Origin: Accumulibacter appositus
GTDB taxonomy: Bacteria; Pseudomonadota; Gammaproteobacteria; Burkholderiales; Rhodocyclaceae
Direction: 5' to 3' (one strand)
Assembly (NCBI RefSeq): GCF_035440685.1
Contig: NZ_DAORMW010000008.1
DNA: 64,000 bases
Part shown: in pieces, positions 39,672 through 47,921 of the stretch
Numbering within the stretch: the stretch's first letter is position 1
Layout of the letters: every line of letters begins with the position of its first letter
The notes under the pieces: generated by a model
The model's database searches: none
What the model saw: the letters and a program-made list of their open reading frames with translations, nothing else
Told to the model about the DNA's origin: nothing
Position numbers and translations under genes: made by a program

Positions 39672-40718
39672 ATGCATAACTTCGATCAAATAGTCCAAGC
39701 CGCGTCAGCCGCATTTGCGGCGACCGACGATCCCGATGCACTGGAGCAAGTCAAAGCCAGCTATCTTGGCAAGAGCGGCCAGATTACCGCCTTGCTGAAG
39801 GGTTTGGGAAAGCTCCCTGCGGACGAGCGCAAGAGCGTCGGTGCGAGTATCAATCGCGCCAAGGATGCCGTCGAAGCGGCGCTGAACGCCCGCCGCGAAG
39901 CGCTTCGCCAGATGGCGCTGGCCGGTCGACTGGCTGAGGAAGCGCTCGACGTGACCCTGCCAGGGCGGGGCCAGTCGCGAGGCGGCCTGCATCCGGTCAC
40001 ACGGACGCTGGAGCGCATCGAGGCCCTCTTCGGCGCGATCGGCTTCGACGTTGCTGATGGCCCGGAAATCGAGGCCGACTTCCAGAACTTCACGGCACTC
40101 AATACGCCGGCCGATCACCCTGCCCGTTCGATGCACGATACCTTCTACTTGCAGGACGAGTCGGGGGGCGTTGCCGAGAACGTCCTGTTGCGCACGCATA
40201 CCAGCCCGATTCAGGTGCGCTACATGCAGGCGCACGTCGCCCGGCATGTCAGCGCAGAAAGCATGCCCGAGATCCGCGTGATCGCCCCCGGGCGCGTCTA
40301 TCGCGTCGATTCCGATGCCACGCATTCGCCAATGTTCCATCAGGTCGAGGGGCTGTGGGTCGGCGAGCAGGTCAGTTTTGCCGACCTGAAGGGCATCATC
40401 GGCGATTTCTTGCGCCGCTTTTTCGAGAGCGACGACTTGCAGGTCCGCTTCCGTCCCTCGTTTTTTCCCTTCACCGAGCCATCGGCAGAAATCGACATGG
40501 CCTTCATGAGCGGTGCCCTAAAGGGTCGCTGGCTGGAGATTGCCGGTTGCGGCATGGTTCATCCGAACGTCTTGCGCCACGTGGGCATCGACCCGGAGAA
40601 GTACATCGGTTTTGCCTTTGGCATGGGACCGGACCGGCTGACGATGCTGCGCTACGGCGTCAACGACCTGCGCCTGTTCTACGACGGTGACCTGCGCTTC
40701 CTGCGCCAGTTCGTCTGA
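39672..40718 (+). CDS. pheS: Phenylalanyl-tRNA synthetase alpha subunit
   Basis: This 348-residue subunit carries the catalytic core of the heterotetrameric PheRS. It has the N-terminal coiled coil (about 1-90), the motif 1 region GLHPVTRTLERIEALF, GFDVADGPEIEADFQNF, motif 2 with RTHTSPIQVRYM and APGRVYRVDSDATHSPMFHQ, and motif 3 GFAFGMGPDRLTMLRYGV. It lies directly after the terminator hairpin and 53 nt before pheT. No pheM-like leader peptide fits in the 52-nt gap after rplT. Confidence 0.98.
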   Translation: MHNFDQIVQAASAAFAATDDPDALEQVKASYLGKSGQITALLKGLGKLPADERKSVGASINRAKDAVEAALNARREALRQMALAGRLAEEALDVTLPGRGQSRGGLHPVTRTLERIEALFGAIGFDVADGPEIEADFQNFTALNTPADHPARSMHDTFYLQDESGGVAENVLLRTHTSPIQVRYMQAHVARHVSAESMPEIRVIAPGRVYRVDSDATHSPMFHQVEGLWVGEQVSFADLKGIIGDFLRRFFESDDLQVRFRPSFFPFTEPSAEIDMAFMSGALKGRWLEIAGCGMVHPNVLRHVGIDPEKYIGFAFGMGPDRLTMLRYGVNDLRLFYDGDLRFLRQFV

Positions 40719-40771
40719 CTGCGGCCTGTGGCCCCTTCGTCGACCATGCTTTCTCCTGAGTTCTTGCGTTC

Positions 40772-43147
40772 ATGAAATTTTCAGAATCCTGGCTTCGCAG
40801 CTTCGTCGACCCGGTTTGTTCGGGCGGCGAATTTTCGCATCTGTTGACCATGGCCGGTCTCGAAGTGGAGGACGAAGAATGTGTCGCCCCGGCCTTCGAC
40901 AAAGTGGTCGTCGCGCAGGTGCTCGAAGTCGAAAAACATCCTGATGCCGACCGGCTCAATGTCTGCCGTGTCGATATCGGTGGCGGCGAGACGCGGCAAA
41001 TTGTCTGCGGGGCGCCGAACGCGGCTGCCGGGATCAAGGTGCCGTGCGCCCTGCCCGGTGCCGAACTACCGGGTGGCTTCACGATCAAGGTCGCCAAGGT
41101 GCGCGGTGTCGCCTCGTCGGGAATGCTCTGCTCGGCCAAGGAGCTCGGCATTGCCGACGATGCCGCCGGCTTGCTCCTGCTAAGCGCCGATGCGTCGGTA
41201 GGCGAAGATATCCGTCGCCATCTCGATCTCGACGACCGCCTGCTGACCCTCAAGCTGACGCCGAATCGGGCGGACTGCCTGTCGCTGGAAGGTGTTTCCC
41301 GCGAGGTCGCCGCACTCACCGGGACAGCCGCGTGCTTTACGCCGGTCGACGATGTCGAGGTGTCGATCGCCACGGCACGGGCCATCGTTCTCGATGCTCC
41401 GGAAGCTTGCCCACGCTACTGCGGGCGGGTGATTGCGGGGGTCGACGCCGCGGCGCCGACGCCGACCTGGATGAGTCGTCGTCTCGAGCGTAGCGGCATC
41501 CGGCCGATTTCCGCCCTGGTCGATATCACCAACTACGTGATGCTCGAACTCGGCCAGCCGTTGCACGCTTTTGATAACAGCCGCCTGCACGGCGCCATTC
41601 ACGTGCGCATGGCGCGCGCTGGCGAAAAGATCACGCTCCTCAACGAGCAGACCCTGGAACTCCAGGACGATGTGCTGCTGATTGCCGATGAGCAGCGACC
41701 GCTGGCGATGGGCGGGGTGATGGGTGGCGAGGAAAGTGGCATCAGCCTGGCCACCAGCGAGTTATTTCTCGAGTCAGCCTTTTTCGCGCCGACGGCGATC
41801 GCCGGTCGCGCCCGTCGTTACAGCTTTGTTTCCGACGCCTCGCATCGTTTCGAGCGCGGCGTCGATTTCGGCGGCACGCGGCGCGCGCTCGAACGTGCGA
41901 CGCGCCTGGTTCTCGATATCTGCGGCGGTCAGGCCGGACCGGTAAGCGAAGCGCTGGCGACCCTACCGGAACGGCACGCGGTTCGCCTGCGTCCGTCGCG
42001 CGTCGCCAAGGTGCTCGGAATCACGCTGGATGCAGAATACATCGGCGCTCTCTTTTCGCGCCTCGCCCTGCCGTTTCGCAGGGACGCCGAGGATTTCATC
42101 GTCACCCCGCCGAGCTACCGCTTTGACATCGAGATCGAGGAAGACCTGATCGAAGAGCTGGCTCGCCTGCACGGCTACGAAAACATCCCGGCGACCTCGC
42201 CGACGGGCTTGCTGGCGATGTTGCCACAGACCGAGCAGGCGCGGCCCTTGGCGCGTGTTCGCCAAATTGTCGCCGATTGTGGCTATCAGGAGGTGGTCAA
42301 CTTTGCGTTCGTCGAAGAGGCCTGGGAGCGTGATTTTGCCGACAACGGTGAACTGATTCGTCTGGCCAACCCGATTGCCAGTCAACTCAGTGTCATGCGC
42401 TCGACGCTGATCGGCGGTCTCGTCGCCAATGTCGCCGGCAACCTCAAGCGTCGGCAACCGCGGGCGCGCTTCTTCGAGACCGGGCGATGTTTCTTCCGCG
42501 ACCCGCAGGGCAAGCCGGTGGCCGGTTTTCGTCAGCCGTGGAAGCTCACTGCTCTGGCGTACGGCAGCGCTTTTCCCGAGCAGTGGGCTTGCGCTGCACG
42601 CAAGGTCGATTTCTTCGATGTCAAGGGTGATCTCGAGCGCCTGCTGGCGCCGCGCGTGGCGCGCTTCGAAAGCGCACAGCATCCGGCTCTGCATCCCGGG
42701 CGCAGTGCGCGTGTCGTGGTCGACGGCCAGGCGATCGGTTTCGTCGGCGAACTGCATCCGCAGTGGCAGCAAAAATACGAGCTGCCGCTGGCACCGGTGC
42801 TTTTCGAAGTCGACCTGGATGCTATAGTCATGGCTAGCCTGGCGCAATATGCAGAGGTCTCACGCCAACCCCCCGTCATACGCGATATGGCTATTGTGGT
42901 CGATCAGGCGCTGGATTTGCAGCCATTGATCGACGGTCTGATCGCCAATCGTCCGGAAATCGTTCGCGAAATCAATCTGTTCGACGTCTACGTCGGGCGC
43001 GGGGTCGAGGCTGGCAAGAAAAGCCTTGCCTTCCGGATAATGATGCAAGATACTCGAAAGACATTACAGGAGGTCGACGTCGAGGCCGCCATGCAGCATC
43101 TGGTGGCCTATCTGCAAGAGACATTCGCGGCGCAGCTTCGGGTCTGA
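40772..43147 (+). CDS. pheT: Phenylalanyl-tRNA synthetase beta subunit
   Basis: This 791-residue subunit of PheRS carries the tRNA-binding EMAP-like domain near the N-terminus (about 40-150), the B3/4 editing domain (about 210-375, with ALVDITNYVMLELGQPLHAFD), the B5 domain, the catalytic-like core (EEDLIEELARLHGYENIPAT) and the C-terminal anticodon-binding ferredoxin-like domain (about 697-790). The start KFSESWLRSFVDP is the family N-terminus. It is followed by ihfA, 12 nt downstream. Confidence 0.98.
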   Translation: MKFSESWLRSFVDPVCSGGEFSHLLTMAGLEVEDEECVAPAFDKVVVAQVLEVEKHPDADRLNVCRVDIGGGETRQIVCGAPNAAAGIKVPCALPGAELPGGFTIKVAKVRGVASSGMLCSAKELGIADDAAGLLLLSADASVGEDIRRHLDLDDRLLTLKLTPNRADCLSLEGVSREVAALTGTAACFTPVDDVEVSIATARAIVLDAPEACPRYCGRVIAGVDAAAPTPTWMSRRLERSGIRPISALVDITNYVMLELGQPLHAFDNSRLHGAIHVRMARAGEKITLLNEQTLELQDDVLLIADEQRPLAMGGVMGGEESGISLATSELFLESAFFAPTAIAGRARRYSFVSDASHRFERGVDFGGTRRALERATRLVLDICGGQAGPVSEALATLPERHAVRLRPSRVAKVLGITLDAEYIGALFSRLALPFRRDAEDFIVTPPSYRFDIEIEEDLIEELARLHGYENIPATSPTGLLAMLPQTEQARPLARVRQIVADCGYQEVVNFAFVEEAWERDFADNGELIRLANPIASQLSVMRSTLIGGLVANVAGNLKRRQPRARFFETGRCFFRDPQGKPVAGFRQPWKLTALAYGSAFPEQWACAARKVDFFDVKGDLERLLAPRVARFESAQHPALHPGRSARVVVDGQAIGFVGELHPQWQQKYELPLAPVLFEVDLDAIVMASLAQYAEVSRQPPVIRDMAIVVDQALDLQPLIDGLIANRPEIVREINLFDVYVGRGVEAGKKSLAFRIMMQDTRKTLQEVDVEAAMQHLVAYLQETFAAQLRV

Positions 43148-43159
43148 GAAAGGGAGGGT

Positions 43160-43462
43160 ATGACGCTTACCAAGGCAGAACTCGCCGATTTTCTGTTCGA
43201 GAAGGTCGGCCTCAACAAACGCGAGGCCAAGGACATGGTCGAGGCTTTTTTCGAAGAGATTCGCAATGCGTTGGAGCGCGGAGACGGCGTGAAACTCTCC
43301 GGATTCGGCAATTTTCAGCTGCGCGACAAACCGCAGCGGCCGGGCCGCAATCCAAAAACTGGCGAAGAAATCCCGATCACCGCCCGACGCGTGGTCACTT
43401 TTCATGCCAGCCAGAAACTGAAGGCCGAGGTGGAGCACGCTTATGATGGAAGCCAGTCCTAG
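43160..43462 (+). CDS. ihfA: Integration host factor alpha subunit
   Basis: This 100-residue DNA-bending protein of the HU/IHF family shows TLTKAELADFLFEKVGLNKR, the KLSGFGNFQLRDKPQRPGRNPKTGEEIPI beta arm with its intercalating proline, and RRVVTFHASQKLK. IhfA forms a heterodimer with IhfB and shapes promoters, replication origins and recombination sites. Its position after pheT is conserved in proteobacteria. The 3' end overlaps the merR-type gene by 20 nt. Confidence 0.97.
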   Translation: MTLTKAELADFLFEKVGLNKREAKDMVEAFFEEIRNALERGDGVKLSGFGNFQLRDKPQRPGRNPKTGEEIPITARRVVTFHASQKLKAEVEHAYDGSQS

Positions 43463-43820
43463 AGACAACGGCAATGAGCCATTGCCGCCCATACCGGCCA
43501 AGCGTTACTTCACGATTGGCGAGGTCAGCGAGCTGTGCGGCGTCAAGCCGCATGTGTTGCGCTATTGGGAGCAGGAATTTTCGCAGCTCAAACCCGTCAA
43601 GCGGCGGGGCAACCGCCGCTACTATCAGCATCATGAAGTTCTCCTGGTGCGCCGCATCCGGGAGCTTCTCTATAGCCAGGGGTTCACGATCAGTGGCGCC
43701 CGCAATCGTCTCGAAGATGCCGATCCCCAGGCTCCCGGCGGCGGCACGGCAATGAGCAATGAGGTGCTGCGCAGCGAGCTGCTGAGCATTGCAGAAATGC
43801 TGCGCGTTCAAGAGCGCTGA
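43443..43820 (+). CDS. MerR family transcriptional regulator
   Basis: This 125-residue protein has the MerR winged helix-turn-helix: RYFTIGEVSELCGVKPHVLRYWEQEF, then the wing KRRGNRRYYQHHEVLLVRRIRELL. There is no C-terminal metal-binding cysteine set, and the tail is short. A MerR-type gene after ihfA is a conserved pattern in proteobacteria, but its effector and targets are unknown. It overlaps the end of ihfA by 20 nt, so is coupled to the translation operon. Confidence 0.9.
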   Translation: MMEASPRDNGNEPLPPIPAKRYFTIGEVSELCGVKPHVLRYWEQEFSQLKPVKRRGNRRYYQHHEVLLVRRIRELLYSQGFTISGARNRLEDADPQAPGGGTAMSNEVLRSELLSIAEMLRVQER

Positions 43821-43833
43821 CGACGATTTCGGT

Positions 43834-43839
43834 TATAAT
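43834..43839 (+). promoter_or_regulatory. -10 box of the tRNA-Pro gene
   Basis: A perfect TATAAT at 43834-43839 lies 11 nt before the mature tRNA 5' end. A matching -35 is not clear, as the region overlaps the end of the merR-type gene. Confidence 0.5.
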
Positions 43840-43850
43840 GCGCAGCTTGT

Positions 43851-43927
43851 CGGGGCGTGGCGCAGCCTGGTAGCGCACTTGCATGGGGTGCAAGGGGTCC
43901 CGAGTTCGAATCCCGGCGCCCCGACCA
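43851..43927 (+). tRNA. tRNA-Pro (anticodon GGG)
   Basis: A 77-nt cloverleaf: acceptor CGGGGCG (43851-43857) pairs with CGCCCCG (43917-43923), discriminator A, and the CCA end is encoded (43925-43927). The anticodon stem CTTGC/GCAAG (43878-43882, 43890-43894) closes the loop ATGGGGT with anticodon GGG at 43885-43887. The T loop GTTCGAATC and T stem are standard. It reads the codon CCC and CCU. Confidence 0.97.
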
Positions 43928-43956
43928 AAAGAATGAGATCGTTAGAGAAAAACAAG

Positions 43957-43981
43957 AAACCGGCCCTGCGCCGGTTTTTTT
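43957..43981 (+). terminator. Intrinsic terminator after tRNA-Pro
   Basis: AAACCGGC (43957-43964) pairs with GCCGGTTT (43970-43977) around the loop CCTGC and is followed by further T to 43981. It is 29 nt after the tRNA 3' end. Confidence 0.85.
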
Positions 43982-44052
43982 GCGTGCGTCGTGGAGCGTC
44001 GGTGCGCATGCTGCCTACTTCTTTCGGCGCCTTTGCCCTGGTGCCCTGGCGA

Positions 44053-45558
44053 TCAAGGACATGAATGATGCGCTTTGCCGTTATCTGATGACTCCGGGGT
44101 CGTGGACCGCGGCAGCTCGATGCGGAAACGCGTGCCGCGGCCAGGCTCGCTGCGGACGTCGATATTGCCGCGATGCTTCTCAACGATGATCTGCCAGGAA
44201 ATCGAGAGCCCGAGTCCGGTCCCCTGACCGACCGCCTTGGTGGTGTAGAAGGGTTCGAAAATCCGCCGCTGCACCGCTTCGCCCATTCCCTTGCCGGTGT
44301 CCACAATCTCGATCCAGACAATATCGTCGTCGCTGCCGGTGGACACGGTAATGGTGCCCTGGACGTCGATCGACTGTGCGGCATTGACGAGAAGATTGAG
44401 AAAAACCTGGTTGAGTTGCGCGGGTACGCAGCGAACAAGCGGCAGCTGGCCATAGTTGCGGACCACTTCGGCTTTGTACTTGAGCTCGCTCCCGGCGACA
44501 TTGATGGTGGACTCGATCCCGTCGTTGAGGTCGGCCAGTTGCCACTCGGCTTCGTCGACGCGAGAGAAGTTCTTCAGATCCTCGACGATCTTCTTGACGC
44601 GAGTCAGGCCCTGCGCAGATTCGTCGATCAGCTCGCCGATATCCTGGCGCAGGTAATCGAGGTCGGCCTTGGCGCAAGCTGCCTCGATTCGCTGGCGGCG
44701 CAGGTCGTTCGCCGGAATGGTATCGCGCAGCTCGTCGAAAGCCGCGATCAGTTCGAGCAGTTGGCGCACGTGCCCACGCAGCGAACCGATGTTGGAATTC
44801 ACGAAACTGATCGGGTTGTTGATTTCGTGCGCGACGCCGGCGGCAAGTTGGCCCACGGCGGCCATCTTCTCCGACTGCAGCAGTTGTCCTTTGGCCCGCT
44901 CCAGGTGCTGCACGCTGGTCTGCAATTCGTCGGTTCGCGCGGCCACGCGTGTTTCGAGTTCCTGGTTGAGCTGCGCCAACTGCTGGCTCGATTCCTTCAG
45001 CTTCTCGTTGGTCGCGTGCAGCGTCTTGTTGCGTTCGCCAAGGACCGCGTGCAGATCCATCAAGGCGGCGATCAGGGTCGCGCGGGCGTGATCGTCGCGG
45101 GCGACGACTCCTGACTCGGCGAAGGCGCTTTCCGGGCTCTGCCCGGCTTCGACCAGGCGCATCTGGCGCGCCATGCGCTGGTCTTCGTCAAGGATGTGGA
45201 AGGTCAGCCAGCTGGTCAGATAGCGCAGCAGGCTGGGCCCGACGGCGGCGACCGATTCATCGTCCATCTGTGCGCGAAACGCGCCCAACTGTTCAACAAA
45301 GGCCCGATGATCGGCATGCTGCTTGGCGATATAGTCGGCCAGCAGCCCGCACGAGCGCATCACCCCTTCCTCCGTGGTGAAGTGCGCGTTGGCGTAGTCG
45401 CCGAGACGCGAGAGCAAGGCTTCGAGGCGCGCGCGCGCGACTGGCCCGCCGCCGGTCAGCAAAGGTGCCGCCTCGTTGATCAGCCCGACCAGTCCTTGAT
45501 GCTGGGAATCGACGATGGCAATGCCCGTCTCGAAGTGGCGATTCCATTTAAAGGTCAT
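44053..45558 (-). CDS. Hemerythrin-domain histidine kinase
   Basis: This 501-residue soluble protein begins with a hemerythrin domain (about 1-135): WNRHFETGIAIVDSQHQGLV (H20), HFTTEEGVM (H59, E63), KQHADHRAF (H81, H84) and FHILDEDQRM (His and Asp). The His pair is H-x2-H instead of the usual H-x3-H. A coiled coil leads to HisKA with the phosphoacceptor H244 in AAGVAHEINNP and a HATPase with DTGKGMGEAVQRRIFEPFYT and GLGLSISWQII. A di-iron site as oxygen or NO sensor feeding a kinase is the likely role. The partner regulator is probably among the receiver proteins upstream. Its transmitter is a paralogue of those in the two kinases upstream. Confidence 0.9.
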   Translation of the reverse strand: MTFKWNRHFETGIAIVDSQHQGLVGLINEAAPLLTGGGPVARARLEALLSRLGDYANAHFTTEEGVMRSCGLLADYIAKQHADHRAFVEQLGAFRAQMDDESVAAVGPSLLRYLTSWLTFHILDEDQRMARQMRLVEAGQSPESAFAESGVVARDDHARATLIAALMDLHAVLGERNKTLHATNEKLKESSQQLAQLNQELETRVAARTDELQTSVQHLERAKGQLLQSEKMAAVGQLAAGVAHEINNPISFVNSNIGSLRGHVRQLLELIAAFDELRDTIPANDLRRQRIEAACAKADLDYLRQDIGELIDESAQGLTRVKKIVEDLKNFSRVDEAEWQLADLNDGIESTINVAGSELKYKAEVVRNYGQLPLVRCVPAQLNQVFLNLLVNAAQSIDVQGTITVSTGSDDDIVWIEIVDTGKGMGEAVQRRIFEPFYTTKAVGQGTGLGLSISWQIIVEKHRGNIDVRSEPGRGTRFRIELPRSTTPESSDNGKAHHSCP

Positions 45559-45610
45559 TAGGGTTGCACTTTCTGCGCTCGCTGCGAGGGAGCGCTCTAG
45601 TCAGCCGCGT

Positions 45611-46930
45611 TCAATCGGCGATGGAAGTCTGTTTTACCGGCACCCAAACCCGGAAACGCGTGCCCTCGCCCGCGAGCGAGTCCAGCTCGATGCGACCGTG
45701 ATGCTTCTGGACAATGTTGTACGAGACGGACATTCCGAGCCCCGTTCCCTTGCCCACGGGCTTGGTTGTGAAAAATGGTTCGAAAAGCCGTTTTTTCGTT
45801 TCCGCGCTCATCCCGCGACCATTGTCCTTGACCTCCACCCACACCCACTCGTCCTGATGACCGGTCGAGAGCGTGATTGTGCCCATGCCCCTGCTTTCGT
45901 CCAGCGCCTGCACGGCATTGATGATCAGGTTCATGAACACCTGGTTGAGCTGTGCAGCGAGGCACTCGACTGCCGGCAAGCTACCGTAGTTCTTGTTGAC
46001 AGTGGCCTTGTACTTGACCTCGTTCCATACCACGTTGAGTGTCGAGTCCAGGCCGGCATTGAGATCGGCATACTGCCAGTCGGACTTATTGACGTGTGAG
46101 AAATCCTTCAGATCTTCAACGATCTTCTTGATGCGCAGCAGCCCGTTCTCGCTTTCCTTGATCAACTCGGGCAGGTCCTGCTGCAGAAAGTCAAAATCCA
46201 TGCTCTGCGTCAGGGCGCTGAGTTCCCCGCGCAACTGGACATTGCCGATCTGTGCCTCGCCTTCCTGGTAAGTGCTGATCAGCTGCAGCATCTGCTGGCA
46301 GTATTTCTTGAGCGTCTGCAGATTGGAATTGACAAAGCCGATCGGGTTATTGATTTCGTGCGCGATGCCGGCCGCCAGCTGGCCGATGGAGGCCATTTTC
46401 TCCGATTGCAGGAGCTGGTTCTGCGCCGCTTCCAACTTGACGATCAATTGCGCCTGCGCGTCCTTCTCCTGGTGCAAGGCGGCGATTGCGTCGTGCAGCT
46501 TGTGCTGAGCGAGCGCCGTGTCGGTGTAGTCGAAGACCGTGCCGCAAACCAGGCCGACTTCGCCGCCAGCAATTCGTATCGGCAGGAAAGTGACATTCTG
46601 GCGCATCTCGGCAAGGCCGCCGGTGATCGGCCGATTGTTCGGGAAACGGAACAGATACGGCCGCAGGTCCCACAGGGTGTACGCGTTGTTGCCCAGTACA
46701 AAGACGCTTTCCAGCTTCTTTTCCAGCCACGGTCGCGGCAATTCGGGAAACACGGTGAACAGGTTCTGACCGCGCACTACGGCGCTCGACTTGCCGCTAT
46801 GGACCGCCATGAAGGTATTCCACAGCGCCACCGTGCCACTGCGATCGACGGCGAAAATGCCCACGTCGATGCGCTCGACCAGCGATTCGAGCAGCGCGCA
46901 GGTCTCGCCCAACTGAGCGGCCGCGGTCAC
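45611..46930 (-). CDS. PAS-domain sensor histidine kinase
   Basis: This 439-residue soluble kinase has one PAS domain (about 10-140, LVERIDVGIFAVDRSGTVALWN) and a coiled coil (about 145-175). HisKA follows with H191 in AAGIAHEINNPIGFVNSN and a HATPase with NQVFMNLIINAVQAL, VKDNGRGMSAETKKRLFEPF and GTGLGMSVSYNIVQKH. No membrane helix is present. The C-terminal ~250 residues are strikingly alike those of the symporter-kinase at 47922-52118, showing a recent duplication. It begins directly after the CheC-like gene's stop (46931), so it is probably in one operon with the CheY-like and CheC-like genes. Confidence 0.92.
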   Translation of the reverse strand: MTAAAQLGETCALLESLVERIDVGIFAVDRSGTVALWNTFMAVHSGKSSAVVRGQNLFTVFPELPRPWLEKKLESVFVLGNNAYTLWDLRPYLFRFPNNRPITGGLAEMRQNVTFLPIRIAGGEVGLVCGTVFDYTDTALAQHKLHDAIAALHQEKDAQAQLIVKLEAAQNQLLQSEKMASIGQLAAGIAHEINNPIGFVNSNLQTLKKYCQQMLQLISTYQEGEAQIGNVQLRGELSALTQSMDFDFLQQDLPELIKESENGLLRIKKIVEDLKDFSHVNKSDWQYADLNAGLDSTLNVVWNEVKYKATVNKNYGSLPAVECLAAQLNQVFMNLIINAVQALDESRGMGTITLSTGHQDEWVWVEVKDNGRGMSAETKKRLFEPFFTTKPVGKGTGLGMSVSYNIVQKHHGRIELDSLAGEGTRFRVWVPVKQTSIAD

Positions 46931-47542
46931 TCAGAGCTCCTCGATGAAGCGGTCAAGCGCCCGCCGCAGGGCGGCGACTGCATCGTCAGCCATGAGCATC
47001 ACCAGATGACTGCGGAAGGCGCGTTTTTCGAGTCGGAAGCGCACCTCGACGAGAAGTGCGCAGCGCGCGCTGATCTCGTCCGCCTGCAGGAGCATGCTGG
47101 TCGGCACCTGGTCGGCGAGCAGGGAAAGTGGCGAAAAGCCGATCGTGGTGCGTAGCAGCTGTGCCATTCCGCCAAGGCAGGCGCCGACCAGGACGTTGCT
47201 GATGTCGAGCAGCAACTCGCGCTCGGCAGGGCCGTCCAGGACGTCAGCGCAGGCAAGCAGCTCAGCCAGATCGTGTGCCGAATGCTCGGAAAAAATGACG
47301 ATCGCCTCGCCGCGCAGCTCGCCAAGGAAGGCCTGCCGGACGGCCGAAGCGACGCCGTCGCCGGCCAGCGCGGCCAGTGCGGCGGGTATCCCGGCGGCGC
47401 TCACGGCGCTGATCTGAGGTACCGACAGTTCGACAAACTCGCCCAGGACCTTGGCAATCGACGCGCCGGCCTGACCCATGCCGATATTCGCCACTTCCTG
47501 CAAAGCCTCGCGCTGGTCTTCGCCGATGAATTCTATAGTCAT
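46931..47542 (-). CDS. CheC-like chemotaxis phosphatase
   Basis: This 203-residue protein matches the CheC/CheX-FliY fold. Both phosphatase helices are visible: REALQEVANIGMGQAG (E16, N19) and LLLDISNVLVGACLGGM (with Asp and Asn in the second site). CheC proteins dephosphorylate CheY-P-like receivers. Its start overlaps the CheY-like receiver stop by 4 nt (ATGA, 47539-47542), so the pair is coupled, which suggests a kinase-receiver-phosphatase module with the kinase genes on both sides. It lacks any FliN-like domain. Confidence 0.85.
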   Translation of the reverse strand: MTIEFIGEDQREALQEVANIGMGQAGASIAKVLGEFVELSVPQISAVSAAGIPAALAALAGDGVASAVRQAFLGELRGEAIVIFSEHSAHDLAELLACADVLDGPAERELLLDISNVLVGACLGGMAQLLRTTIGFSPLSLLADQVPTSMLLQADEISARCALLVEVRFRLEKRAFRSHLVMLMADDAVAALRRALDRFIEEL

Positions 47543-47907
47543 ACCAAAAGGCCGTAATCCTTGAGCACCGTCCTGATGCGCTCGGCATCTACCGGCTTCT
47601 TGATGAAGGCGCAGGCGCCCATCGCGCGGACGCGCGCCTGCGCCGCCTCCTGAATGTCCGCCGAAACGACGATGACCAGACAGTTCAGATCTTCGTTACG
47701 CAGTGTTTCGAGGACCTGATAGCCGTCCATTTCCGGCATCGTCAGATCCAGGAACATCACATCGATGCCTCCCTGACGATACTGCGCCAAGGCTTCGCTG
47801 CCATTTGCCGCCTGCGTGATGGTGATGTCCCAATCGGGCGGCAAGGCTCGAATCAACATTTTGCGTGCCATCGCCGAATCATCGACGACGAGAACCGAAA
47901 CCGACAT
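47539..47907 (-). CDS. CheY-like single-domain response regulator
   Basis: This 122-residue receiver has VLVVDDSAMARKML (acidic pocket), the phosphoacceptor Asp in MFLDLTMPEMDGYQVLE, the Thr/Ser position in VIVVSADIQ and the Lys in FIKKPVD. No output domain is present. It lies 14 nt after the symporter-kinase stop and overlaps the CheC-like gene, so it may be the shared receiver for the nearby kinases. Confidence 0.93.
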   Translation of the reverse strand: MSVSVLVVDDSAMARKMLIRALPPDWDITITQAANGSEALAQYRQGGIDVMFLDLTMPEMDGYQVLETLRNEDLNCLVIVVSADIQEAAQARVRAMGACAFIKKPVDAERIRTVLKDYGLLV

Positions 47908-47921
47908 CTTCTCTCCTTGGC

